A stretch of DNA of 20,986 nt from DAOTWP01 sp034435675 (GCA_034435675.1 DAOTWP010000177.1:1-20986); one strand, 5' to 3'; numbered from the stretch's first letter, positions 1-7,339 are shown. Numbers and translations are program-made. Notes: generated from the letters alone by a model not told the origin.

Positions 1-48
1 TGCGCGGCTGAGCGAGGGGGAGGGAAAATCCCCGGCAATTGGGTTGCG

Positions 49-86
49 CCCCGCTCCTGGTGCCGAAGGCACGGTCGGGAGCGGGG
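49..86. repeat. Two-tier hairpin
   Basis: CCCCGCTCC (49-57) is the exact reverse complement of GGAGCGGGG (78-86). Between them, GTGCC (60-64) pairs with GGCAC (68-72) around a GAA loop. The result is an imperfect stem with an internal loop. It is probably an intergenic repeat or a transcript end; no U-tract follows on either strand. Confidence 0.5.
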
Positions 87-187
87 TTGGGGGTGAGGGC
101 TGGACAAGGGCATCGGGTGTCATGCTCATCTTGTTGGACTACTAAGTGCAAAAGCAGACCTATGAGATTGAGTGCCTCTCTCGTAGT

Positions 188-205
188 GGCGAAGCATGCT
201 TCGCC
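188..205. repeat. 18-bp perfect palindrome
   Basis: GGCGAAGCATGCTTCGCC is its own reverse complement over all 18 bases. With no spacer it would suit a dimeric DNA-binding protein or an extruded cruciform better than an RNA hairpin. No adjacent gene start explains it as an operator. Confidence 0.6.
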
Positions 206-237
206 TGTACATTCGTGCTGTCCCGTCTGAACCTGCA

Positions 238-334
238 CTAAGTACAACCACAGAAATCTCGCGGGATTATTTTCCGTAGGGGCAGGTCTCAGACCTGCCC
301 CTACATCCGACATTTTCAATTTGGTTGTACTTAG
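238..334. repeat. Nested inverted-repeat element, MITE- or REP-like
   Basis: The outer arms CTAAGTACAACCA (238-250) and TGGTTGTACTTAG (322-334) are perfect 13-bp reverse complements. Between them sits a second perfect inverted repeat: GTAGGGGCAGGTCT (276-289), a single C (290), and AGACCTGCCCCTAC (291-304). The 97-bp unit has the symmetry of a miniature non-autonomous element or a palindromic intergenic repeat. I found no convincing target-site duplication beside the outer arms. No other copy occurs in the window. Confidence 0.6.
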
Positions 335-444
335 CCAAAGATCAGAACGCTGCGCAGGGGGAGGGGTATGCCCTGCCCGACTCACGGCGGGGCGCAAAAC
401 CCCTGCCCGCGCTGCATTGGACCGGGCAAGGGCGGGCGGCGGCA

Positions 445-3400
445 TCAGCGGTCCTGTGACGTCTGCTGCGGCGCTTCGCTGGCGGGTATCAACGGCGCTG
501 CGACATCCACCATGGGCAGCCATACGGTAAAGGTCGTGCCGCGTCCCGGCTCACTCGCCACACTGATACTGCCGCCATGCAGATGGACAATCTCGCGGCT
601 GATGCTCAGCCCCAGCCCTGTGCCTTTGGTCGCTTCGCTCACCCGGAAGAAGGGTTCAAAGATGTGCTGCTGGTGTTCCGGGGAAATGCCAATGCCCGTA
701 TCCTGCACTGCAATCACTGCGTAGCTTGTTTGCTCGGCGCTGCCATGCCCGTTGATCTGCGGCTCGTGGTGGTGATTGCCCAGTGTGCCGTTTATGGGCA
801 GCGTGCCGGTGGGGGCAGCGGCATCTGTGTCCAACCGCACATGAATGCTGCCTGCTTCCGGCGTGTAATGAATGGCATTCATCACCAGGTTGGTCAGCAG
901 GCGTGTAATGGCGGCAGCATCGCCGTGAATATGCAGTGGCGTTTCGATCATGCTCCATGTGAGCTGCTGGCGCTTTTCTTCTGCCTGCTGCTGCTGCAAA
1001 TGCAGCACATCCAGCAGCACCGGTTGCAGTGCCAGCCGTTCGGCGTTAAGCGGGGTCTGGCTTTTTTCCAGCCGGGTAATATCCAGCAGATCGTCGACCA
1101 GCGCTTCCATATTGTTGGCGACCTTATCCAGCACCGCCATATGCTGCTCCCAGCGTTCGGGCTGGCGGCGCAGCAGGTACAGCCGCGTTTTGAGGTTGGT
1201 TATCGGTGTGCGCAGTTCGTGCGACGCGCGGGAGACGAAGTTGGTCTTGCGCGCCTGCAAGGTTTTTTCTTCGCCAATATCGCGCACCACCATCACAAAG
1301 CCCATCGGACTGCCATCCGTATCGGGCACGCTGGTCGTCGTCAGCCCGACCTCAAGGATATGGCCTTCAGTGTGCAGCAGGCGGGTTTCGCCCTGCCAGA
1401 TGCCGCTGTGGCTGCATACCTCCGCCATCTGGCGCAGCAGCGGGGTCAGGTCATCGCCTTCGGGCGCGAGCAGCAGGCTGAATGGCGACTCTTCGCGCCA
1501 CGCCGCCGCCCTGGCACCCAGCAGGGTCACCAGCATGCGGTTGGTGTACTGTACCCGGAACTGCGTGTCAAAAAAGATCACGCCTTCGCCCATCGCGTTG
1601 AGGATCGAATCAAGCCGGGCGCGTTCAATCTCCAGTTCTGCCGTGCGCTGGCGCACACGTTGTTCCATTTCGGCATAGAGCAGGGCATTATGAATGGCGA
1701 CTGCTGCCTGTGCGGCAAAGGCTTGCAGGCGTACTGCCTGCTCTCGCGTATAGACATTCGGCTGGGTGCTGTCCACCTTCAAGAAGCCAAGCAGCGTCCC
1801 GGCAATAGACAGCGGCACGGTCATAGAAGCGCGAATCCAGTGTGCCTCCGGCAGTTTCGACCACCCGGCGTAACTGTGCGTATCAGCAATCACGATAGGT
1901 TCGCCCGTTTTCAGCACATGCTGGATGTCGGGCAGGGTTTCGATTTGCAATTCGTGAATGACACCCCGGCGGCGGCTGCCGGCACTCATCGCCAGCATTG
2001 TCGCCGTGCGATTGTCGTGGAGCAGCATGATATTCGCTCCATCGTAAGGTACGAAGCGTTCAACCAGGGCGATGATGCGCTCCCCCACCAGTTGCAGTTC
2101 CAGCGTGCTGTTCAGTTCTGCTGCCGCATCGCGCAGCGCTTCCGCCTGGTCGCGCTGGTCGCGTTCTGCCGCTTCAAGCGCCTTGCGTTCAACGATCTGG
2201 TCCACCAGCGCCTGCACCGTTTCCTGAAGTTCGCCGCTGCGAATTTCCAGCCGCCGGGCGTGCAGTTGCAGTTCGGTGTTCAGGCGCGTGCGCTCAATCG
2301 CTACGGCAAGCTGATCTGCCATAATCTGGAACGCCTGAATGTCGTCTTCATGAAAGGCGTTGACCACCGAACTTTGCACGTCCAGCACGCCGATGGGTTC
2401 GCCGCGCACCAGCAGCGGCAGCGCCAGTTCAGAGCGCGTTTCAGGCATGTGCGGGTTGGGTCGGTGCAGGGAATCAGCGCGCACATCCAGCGCCTGATAC
2501 GGCTGGCGTGTGTTGACCGTGTGCGGCACAATCCCGGTTGTGTCCAGCCGGAGCCGGTGCCCCGCTGCAAGCATTGCCTGCCCCGCCTCTCCAGTGGCGG
2601 CGACCAGAGTCACATATTCCCGATCATCATCCACCAGGAACAGCCCGGCATAGGGAAAGCCAAAACGTTCGCGCACCAGATCAACCGCGCGTGCCAGCAG
2701 ATCCTGCAAATTCTCCATCGCATTGACATCGCGGGCGATTTCCGCGGCGACTTTGATCTGCCCGGCGCGGCGCACAAGGCTGGTCATCAGCGAACGCAGC
2801 GCGGAGTCAATCTGCAAGCGTTCGGTAACTTCCATATTGATGCAGTGCAGGAACTGCTGCCCCTGGTACATCACCAGATTCACTGTCATTTCGATGTCAT
2901 GCACGCTGCCTGAAGCGCGCCGGTGACGCACCAGAAAATGCCTCCGGCGTCCCAGCAGCGCGTCTTCGAGCAGTTTATGAACGCTGTGGGGCGAGTCGGT
3001 GCTCAGGTCGTTGAGGGTCATGCTGCGTAGTTGCGCCAGCGCATAGCCATAGAAACGCTGTGCCGCGCTGTTGGCATCCACAATCGCGCCGGAGGTGGCA
3101 TCGAGCAGCCACTGGATTGCGTCACTTTCGGCAAACATCTGCTGGTGTAGCTGGCGGATTTGCGCGATTTCGCGTTCGGCATGGCGCATGCGGCGCAGCA
3201 GCAGCACCCGGTGCAGCGCCTGTGCCTCGTCGGCAGTCTGTTGCATAACCATGCAGTCATCCGCGCCTGCCTGGATGACGGCATCCGCAATGGCAGCAGC
3301 AGCACGCCGTGCCAGCACCAGCAGGGGGACGTCGCGCCCTTCGGGATGCTGGCGCAGCAGCAGGCAGCAGCGTACTGCGCCGTCTTCGGGCAGGGCAGCA

Positions 3401-3576
3401 TCGAGCAGGATCACTTCAGGCAGCCATGCCATGAACTGCTCCAGCGCGGCTGTTGGGTCCGGGACTGCCACAACCGTGATCGTATAGGGTGCGAGCAGCG
3501 TTTGCCACAGCGCCGCCAGTTCGGGCTGCTGCGTGACCAGCAGCACCGGCGGTATTGTGGATTGATCGTTGAACAT
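445..3576 (-). CDS. Soluble multi-sensor histidine kinase with degenerate N-terminal receiver
   Basis: This is a 1043-residue cytoplasmic sensor kinase with no membrane segment. Domains in order: receiver-like (about 8-125), PAS (about 145-255), GAF (about 280-430), coiled linker (435-485), GAF (about 487-635), PAS (about 650-770), HisKA with SHELRTP and phospho-acceptor His786, then HATPase. The ATPase has an N-box (NLVMNAIHYTP, 896-906), G1 (DTGIGIS, 959-965), F-box (FEPFF) and G2 (GTGLGLS, 985-991). The receiver keeps Asp59 but has Thr15/Gln16 in place of the acidic pair, Ala89 for the switch Ser/Thr and Met111 for the conserved Lys. It is therefore probably a non-switching pseudo-receiver. 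A His/Gly/Asn-rich insertion (about 917-948) separates the N-box from G1. The signal and the partner are unknown. The gene has its own promoter and probably ends its own transcript. Confidence 0.93.
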   Translation of the reverse strand: MFNDQSTIPPVLLVTQQPELAALWQTLLAPYTITVVAVPDPTAALEQFMAWLPEVILLDAALPEDGAVRCCLLLRQHPEGRDVPLLVLARRAAAAIADAVIQAGADDCMVMQQTADEAQALHRVLLLRRMRHAEREIAQIRQLHQQMFAESDAIQWLLDATSGAIVDANSAAQRFYGYALAQLRSMTLNDLSTDSPHSVHKLLEDALLGRRRHFLVRHRRASGSVHDIEMTVNLVMYQGQQFLHCINMEVTERLQIDSALRSLMTSLVRRAGQIKVAAEIARDVNAMENLQDLLARAVDLVRERFGFPYAGLFLVDDDREYVTLVAATGEAGQAMLAAGHRLRLDTTGIVPHTVNTRQPYQALDVRADSLHRPNPHMPETRSELALPLLVRGEPIGVLDVQSSVVNAFHEDDIQAFQIMADQLAVAIERTRLNTELQLHARRLEIRSGELQETVQALVDQIVERKALEAAERDQRDQAEALRDAAAELNSTLELQLVGERIIALVERFVPYDGANIMLLHDNRTATMLAMSAGSRRRGVIHELQIETLPDIQHVLKTGEPIVIADTHSYAGWSKLPEAHWIRASMTVPLSIAGTLLGFLKVDSTQPNVYTREQAVRLQAFAAQAAVAIHNALLYAEMEQRVRQRTAELEIERARLDSILNAMGEGVIFFDTQFRVQYTNRMLVTLLGARAAAWREESPFSLLLAPEGDDLTPLLRQMAEVCSHSGIWQGETRLLHTEGHILEVGLTTTSVPDTDGSPMGFVMVVRDIGEEKTLQARKTNFVSRASHELRTPITNLKTRLYLLRRQPERWEQHMAVLDKVANNMEALVDDLLDITRLEKSQTPLNAERLALQPVLLDVLHLQQQQAEEKRQQLTWSMIETPLHIHGDAAAITRLLTNLVMNAIHYTPEAGSIHVRLDTDAAAPTGTLPINGTLGNHHHEPQINGHGSAEQTSYAVIAVQDTGIGISPEHQQHIFEPFFRVSEATKGTGLGLSISREIVHLHGGSISVASEPGRGTTFTVWLPMVDVAAPLIPASEAPQQTSQDR

Positions 3577-3611
3577 GGGGCAGTACCTGCCATGCTATGC
3601 TTCTACATACG

Positions 3612-3639
3612 ATTATACTGGCAGAGTCGTTTCTGGAAA
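3612..3639 (-). promoter_or_regulatory. Promoter of the histidine kinase gene
   Basis: On the minus strand a perfect TATAAT lies at 3617-3612. A weak -35, TTTCCA (3639-3634, four of six consensus bases), sits 16 bp upstream. The predicted start site leaves a leader of about 30 bases before the ATG at 3576. Confidence 0.5.
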
Positions 3640-3641
3640 CG
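3628..3641. promoter_or_regulatory. Candidate operator over the kinase promoter
   Basis: CGTTTC-TG-GAAACG is a perfect 6-bp inverted repeat with a 2-bp centre. It overlaps the -35 and part of the spacer of the kinase promoter, where a bound dimer could block polymerase. The regulator is unknown. Confidence 0.35.
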
Positions 3642-3664
3642 CTGTGAAAACATTAACACTAACT

Positions 3665-3755
3665 GCCGGAGCTGCCAGCCGGAGCTGCCAGCCGGTGCTG
3701 CCAGCCGGAGCTGCCAGCCGGTGCTGCCAGCCGGTGCTGCCAGCCGGTGCTGCCA
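3665..3755. repeat. Seven tandem 13-bp repeats upstream of kinase promoter
   Basis: The unit GCCGG[A/T]GCTGCCA is repeated seven times without gaps. Units start at 3665, 3678, 3691, 3704, 3717, 3730 and 3743. The only variation is A or T at position 6, in the order A, A, T, A, T, T, T. A degraded eighth unit begins at 3756. The array starts about 25 bp upstream of the kinase -35. It has no spacers, so it is not CRISPR. It may be a slippage-prone minisatellite or an array of protein-binding sites. Confidence 0.85.
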
Positions 3756-3792
3756 GCGGTGTTGGTTTATACGGGGAAGGATGATGATAAGA

Positions 3793-3829
3793 CGCACAAA
3801 AAGACATCCTCGGCGGATGCCCCTGTGCG
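3793..3829 (-). terminator. Rho-independent terminator after aminotransferase
   Basis: Read on the minus strand, GCATCC-GCCGA-GGATGT forms a six-pair stem (one G-U) followed by CTTTTTG. An outer pair, CGCACA with TGTGCG, encloses it. It lies about 110 bases past the aminotransferase stop and upstream of the kinase promoter, which fits separate transcription of the two genes. Confidence 0.45.
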
Positions 3830-3896
3830 GCTATCGTGGCTGTGCTGTCTGCGTCAAGGGTTTTAGCATCTGTCCTTGAAGCTGTTTTTCTGCTGA

Positions 3897-3918
3897 ACAA
3901 GGGGATTACTCCCCTTGT
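3897..3918 (-). terminator. Perfect 9-bp hairpin at the 3' end of the aminotransferase gene
   Basis: ACAAGGGGA (3897-3905) and TCCCCTTGT (3910-3918) are exact reverse complements around the loop TTAC. It lies about 20 bases past the stop codon at 3939. No U-tract follows, so it may protect or process the 3' end rather than terminate. A similar sequence occurs downstream of another minus-strand gene at 15216-15236. Confidence 0.4.
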
Positions 3919-3938
3919 CCGGTTATATGGATAGACCC

Positions 3939-5126
3939 TTACAGCGCGTGAACGGCGTGCAGTATGCCGTGCCGCTGCATAAAACGGGTGATGCGTTCCA
4001 GCGCACGTTCGATATTCTGATAGCTGCTGGCATAGCTGGCGCGCACAAAGCCGCTGCCGCTGGCGCCAAACGCGCTGCCGGGGATGACGGCACAGTGTTC
4101 TTCTTGCAGCAGCAGTTCGCAGAATTCCTCGTCGGTCATGCCGGTACTGCGAATGTCGGGGAAGGCGTAGAAGGCGCCGCGCGGTTCAAAGCAGGTCAGC
4201 CCCAGTTCATTGAAACCGCTGACGATCAGGCGGCGGCGGCGATCATATTCCTGTCGCATCGCTTCGACAGCCTGTTCACCGTTATTGAGCGCTGTAATCG
4301 CGGCTTCCTGCCCGGTGGTGGGCGCCGACATAATCAGATACTGATGCAGCTTGCGCATGGCGTGCATAATCTCTGCCGGGGCACAGGCATAGCCAATGCG
4401 CCAGCCGGTCATGGCGAAGGATTTGCTCATGCCGCTGAGCAGTACGGTGCGTTCGTACATGCCGGGCAGCGCGGCAAAGTTGATATGCTGCCAGTTGTAA
4501 ACCAGCCGTTCGTAAATTTCGTCCGAAATGACCACGAGGTCATATTTTTCGGCAACCTGTGCCACCTGCTGCATGTGCGGCAGGGTCAGCACCGCGCCGG
4601 TGGGGTTGTTCGGGTAGCTCATCAGGATGGCTCTGGTACGCGGGGTAATGTAGCGTTCCAGTGTTGCGCCCGTCACCTGAAACTCGTCCTCAGCAAATGT
4701 CGGGATCATCACCGCGACGCCGCCCGCCATTTCGACGGCGGCAGGGTTGGCGACAAAGCACGGCTCGACGACGAGCACTTCGTCGCCGGGATCCAGAATC
4801 GCCTTGAGCGCCAGATACAAGCCTTCGCTGACCCCCACTGTAATCAGAATCTGGTCATCCGGGTGGTATTCCAGCCCGTATAAACGCTGGACGTAGCCTT
4901 TCACCGCGCGGCGCAGTTCGGGCATGCCGCTGTTAGAGGTGTAGCCGGTGTGCCCGGCGCGCAGGCTGGCGATGCCTGCTTCGAGGATGTGTTCCGGCGT
5001 GACAAAATCAGGTTCGCCAATGCCGAGCGTCACCACATCGTCCATGCTGGCGGCGATGTCGAAGTATTTGCGGATGCCGGACGGGCGCAGGTTCTGGACA
5101 CTGCGGGATACAGGATTGCGACGCAT
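3939..5126 (-). CDS. PLP-dependent class I/II aminotransferase
   Basis: This is a cytoplasmic fold-type I aminotransferase of about 395 residues, the normal length for the aspartate/aromatic aminotransferase superfamily. Visible motifs are LGIGEPDF (34-41), YPNNPTG (171-177, with cofactor-binding Asn174), SDEIYERL (201-208, with Asp202 and Tyr205), SGMSKSFAMTGWRIGY (231-246, with PLP lysine Lys235) and a C-terminal Arg near 361 expected to bind the substrate carboxylate. Substrate is not decidable by eye; aspartate, aromatic amino acids or N-acetyl-LL-diaminopimelate are all possible. The ATG start is followed by the basic N-terminus usual for the family. The Shine-Dalgarno is weak. The gene is divergent from the DUF5996 gene across a 212-bp gap. 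Confidence 0.92.
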   Translation of the reverse strand: MRRNPVSRSVQNLRPSGIRKYFDIAASMDDVVTLGIGEPDFVTPEHILEAGIASLRAGHTGYTSNSGMPELRRAVKGYVQRLYGLEYHPDDQILITVGVSEGLYLALKAILDPGDEVLVVEPCFVANPAAVEMAGGVAVMIPTFAEDEFQVTGATLERYITPRTRAILMSYPNNPTGAVLTLPHMQQVAQVAEKYDLVVISDEIYERLVYNWQHINFAALPGMYERTVLLSGMSKSFAMTGWRIGYACAPAEIMHAMRKLHQYLIMSAPTTGQEAAITALNNGEQAVEAMRQEYDRRRRLIVSGFNELGLTCFEPRGAFYAFPDIRSTGMTDEEFCELLLQEEHCAVIPGSAFGASGSGFVRASYASSYQNIERALERITRFMQRHGILHAVHAL

Positions 5127-5176
5127 AAAACTACCCCAATCGGATCGTCAGGATGAAATTCTATTCATTGTGCCTG

Positions 5177-5185
5177 ATTATGGCA
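5177..5185 (-). promoter_or_regulatory. Extended -10 promoter of the aminotransferase gene
   Basis: On the minus strand TGC is followed directly by CATAAT (5182-5177, five of six consensus bases). A partial -35, ATGAAA, lies 17 bp upstream. It is about 50 bases before the ATG at 5126. Confidence 0.45.
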
Positions 5186-5276
5186 TGACCGGGCGCGCGT
5201 TTCATCACCCAGCGTAGACCAATTTGCCAGGAATTTGTCAGACAAAGTGTATGAACCTGAACCGTGTGGCAAGCTG

Positions 5277-5285
5277 TGCTACAAT
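5277..5285 (+). promoter_or_regulatory. Extended -10 promoter of the DUF5996 gene
   Basis: TGC is followed by TACAAT at 5280-5285. The position expected for a -35 reads CTGAAC (5257-5262), a poor match, as expected for an extended -10 promoter. It lies 53 bases before the ATG. Confidence 0.45.
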
Positions 5286-5338
5286 CAAAGGCAGCAAGGG
5301 CAGAGGGTGCTGCCGAACAGCGATAGGAGTGCTGGAGA

Positions 5339-6130
5339 ATGTCTTTTCCCCCGCTGGAACATTGGGACGCTACACGCGCCGGGCTGCATCGCGCCGCGCA
5401 GGTGATCGGTGCTGTCAAAGTCGCCAGCATCGCCCGGCAGCCGAATCACCTGCATCACAGCCTGAGCGTGGTGCCGCAGGGCTTGACCACTGGTGTGCTG
5501 CCCTCTGGCACGCTGACGCTGGACTTTGGCGCTGCGGCGCTGAAATTCGACGCGCCGGGCAAGCGCTTTACACTGCCGCTGGCGGGGCACAGCCGGGCGT
5601 CGCTGGCAACGGCGCTGCTGGTCCAACTGACGATTGCCGGTCACACGGTGCCGCTGGATCACACAGCGCTGACGGATACAGAACCGCTGGAGGTTGACCT
5701 GCGTACTGGCGCGGAGTATGCGCAGGTGTTGTATCGGGTGTTTACGGTGATGGCGCGTTTTCGTGCACGGCTGTATGGCATGCTGTCGCCGCTGGTGTTG
5801 TGGCAGCATCATTTTGACCTGTCGTTTTTGTGGTTCGCGGGCGCGGATGACGAAAACCAGCCACACCTGAATTTCGGGTTCGCGCCGGAGAGTCCCGGTC
5901 TGCCGCGCCCTTATTTTTATGCTTACGCCTACCCGCTGCCGGATGGTTTTACGCCGCCCGCGCTGCCTATGCCCGCCCGCTGGGTTGCCGAAAGCTGGCG
6001 CGGCGTGGTGCTGGATTATGATACGCTGCGGGCAGAGCAAGCCGACGACGCGCGGGTCGAAGCGCTGCTGATGGACATCTATGCTGCGCTGCTGCCGGTG
6101 GTGCGCGGCGCAGGCGGCGCAGCGCTCTAA
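5339..6130 (+). CDS. DUF5996 family protein
   Basis: This 263-residue soluble protein has the look of the DUF5996 family. It has an N-terminal W-x-x-T-x-x-x-LH-x-x-x-Q-x-x-G segment (about 9-25), a QPNHLHHSL stretch (about 34-42) followed by GLTTG, and a C-terminal part with repeated aromatic-Pro motifs and a conserved HFDLSFLWF (about 158-166). No catalytic motif can be recognised and the family has no established function that I know. The start is preceded by GGAG about 3 bases before the ATG and another GGAG further up. It is monocistronic and convergent with the WD40 gene, with only 27 bases between the two stop codons. Confidence 0.8.
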   Translation: MSFPPLEHWDATRAGLHRAAQVIGAVKVASIARQPNHLHHSLSVVPQGLTTGVLPSGTLTLDFGAAALKFDAPGKRFTLPLAGHSRASLATALLVQLTIAGHTVPLDHTALTDTEPLEVDLRTGAEYAQVLYRVFTVMARFRARLYGMLSPLVLWQHHFDLSFLWFAGADDENQPHLNFGFAPESPGLPRPYFYAYAYPLPDGFTPPALPMPARWVAESWRGVVLDYDTLRAEQADDARVEALLMDIYAALLPVVRGAGGAAL

Positions 6131-6157
6131 GCTGTTGCCGGTCTTTCCGGTCCGCGA

Positions 6158-7339
6158 TTAACCTGCCATCGGTAGACCCCACAACCGGACGACGCCCCTG
6201 CCGTCGCCAGACGCAATCTGTCGCCCATCAGGACTGAACGCGACCTCATAAACATTCTCACGGTGACCGGTCAGTTCAATTAGGCTGACCTGATTCACCA
6301 GATCCCATAGGCGTATGGTTCGATCTGCCGAAGCGGAGGCAATCAGCAGTCCATTGGGGCTGACATCAATATCGAGGACCGTATCGCGATGACCCATCAA
6401 GGTGGCCTGCTGAAACGTTCCGGCAACATTCCAGATACGAATGGTTTCATCATGACCGCCGGACACCAGCAGTAGACCATCTGGTGTAAAATCAATGCCC
6501 GAAACGCCCGGACCCGATAATCCTGTTGTATGCCCCTGTAACACTCCAGGCTGTCCATAATTGGTGGTGTCCCACACCGCAATGTTCAGGTCGAAACCCG
6601 ACGCGGACAGCAGGCTGCCGTCAGGGCTGTAGGCCAGCCTGGCGACACGTTCGGGAGTGCCGCTCAGCACGGCGCGTTCCGTCCACGTGGCGACATCCCA
6701 CAGCCTGACCGTTGCATCGCGACTGCCGGATGCCAGTAGCGTGCCGTCAGGCGAAAACGCCAGTGCAGACACATCATCCGTGTGCCCCTGCATCAACGCC
6801 ACTTCAGCAGCGGTGGCAAGATTCCAGATGATCACATTCTGTTCCACACCTATCGCCAGCAGAGTGTTATCCGGATTGAACGCGACGGCAAATGCCTCTT
6901 CGTAGTTCAGGAACAGCGGTTCTGTGCCCGGAAGATTGATAGAGTACAGCCAGATACCGCCTTCCCCGGCCGCGGCAAGCAGTCTCCCGTTCGGTGACCA
7001 GGCAAGATCCCTGACCCAGCCTTCCTCAAAGATAGCCAGCTGGACAACGCGATGAACGTTCGCGGGTGTTAAAACTTCGAGATTGGGATTGCCCTGTGGG
7101 CTATTTGAAGCGGTTGCGGTGCTTGCCAGGGGATTGGCGTTCCCGTTCCCCGCTTCAGAGTCGTTGGGCGCGGCAGCGCCGCTGTCAGTGGTAATTGCTG
7201 GCATTGTGGAAACAGCGGATGTCGCCCGTTGTGCATTGAGGTTTGTGTTATTGTTCAGCGTTAGCAGCAGTACAGTGACGGCGATTAGCAGCAGCAGCAA
7301 CAGCAGCACAACAATCATTAGCAGTCTACGTTCTGTCAT
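6158..7339 (-). CDS. Membrane-anchored seven-blade WD40 propeller protein
   Basis: The 393-residue product has a short basic N-terminus, one membrane helix (about 6-28, an almost pure Leu/Ile/Val run), a Ser/Thr/Ala/Asn-rich linker (about 35-95), and seven WD40 blades to the C-terminus. The blades end in WLYSI, IIWNL, RLWDV, AVWDT, RIWNV, RLWDL and RLWGL, and GH dipeptides mark five of them. With Met-Thr-Glu-Arg-Arg before the helix the propeller is predicted to face outward, probably as a protein-interaction platform. I start it at 7339 rather than at upstream codons (7495 is a TTG, 7492 an ATG) because AGGAGG lies 11 bases before this ATG and the helix follows at once. No enzymatic domain is fused. 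Confidence 0.9.
   Translation of the reverse strand: MTERRLLMIVVLLLLLLLIAVTVLLLTLNNNTNLNAQRATSAVSTMPAITTDSGAAAPNDSEAGNGNANPLASTATASNSPQGNPNLEVLTPANVHRVVQLAIFEEGWVRDLAWSPNGRLLAAAGEGGIWLYSINLPGTEPLFLNYEEAFAVAFNPDNTLLAIGVEQNVIIWNLATAAEVALMQGHTDDVSALAFSPDGTLLASGSRDATVRLWDVATWTERAVLSGTPERVARLAYSPDGSLLSASGFDLNIAVWDTTNYGQPGVLQGHTTGLSGPGVSGIDFTPDGLLLVSGGHDETIRIWNVAGTFQQATLMGHRDTVLDIDVSPNGLLIASASADRTIRLWDLVNQVSLIELTGHRENVYEVAFSPDGRQIASGDGRGVVRLWGLPMAG

Larger units (their letters stand above)
1..444. other. Non-coding region rich in inverted repeats
   Basis: No convincing gene is present. The only open frames are short and lie in low-complexity G-rich DNA. The stretch holds three separate inverted repeats, annotated individually at 49-86, 188-205 and 238-334, plus G-runs near 14-24 and 356-366. 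It lies downstream of the minus-strand kinase gene. A GGGG-TTTTGCG-CCCC hairpin can be drawn on the minus strand around 392-406, but no clear U-tract follows, so I do not call a terminator. Confidence 0.6.
3577..3938. other. Intergenic region between kinase and aminotransferase
   Basis: This 362-bp gap separates two minus-strand genes and contains no gene I believe. Read on the minus strand it holds, in order, a hairpin just after the aminotransferase (3918-3897), a terminator-like hairpin (3829-3793), the 13-bp tandem repeats (3755-3665), and the kinase promoter with an overlapping palindrome (3641-3612). On the plus strand, TCAAGG (3854-3859) can pair with CCTTGA (3874-3879) ahead of a TTTTT run, but no plus-strand gene ends there. 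Confidence 0.7.

Noticed and set aside
39..230. 63-codon open frame in the first non-coding region
   Set aside because: It runs across two inverted repeats, has no Shine-Dalgarno and no recognisable product.
577..2913. 778-codon open frame antisense to the histidine kinase
   Set aside because: It mirrors a clear multi-domain kinase, is rich in Gln, His and Arg with no recognisable domain, and has no ribosome site. High GC in third positions removes stops on the opposite strand.
3665..3755. CRISPR array
   Set aside because: The 13-bp units are contiguous with no spacers, and no cas gene is present.
3569..3879. Repeat protein encoded by the 13-bp tandem array
   Set aside because: Open frames cross the array on both strands only because the repeat lacks stops. 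They have no ribosome sites and the region is the kinase promoter.
3915..4883. 322-codon open frame antisense to the aminotransferase
   Set aside because: It is a shadow of a gene whose catalytic motifs are all intact on the minus strand; the predicted protein has no family features.
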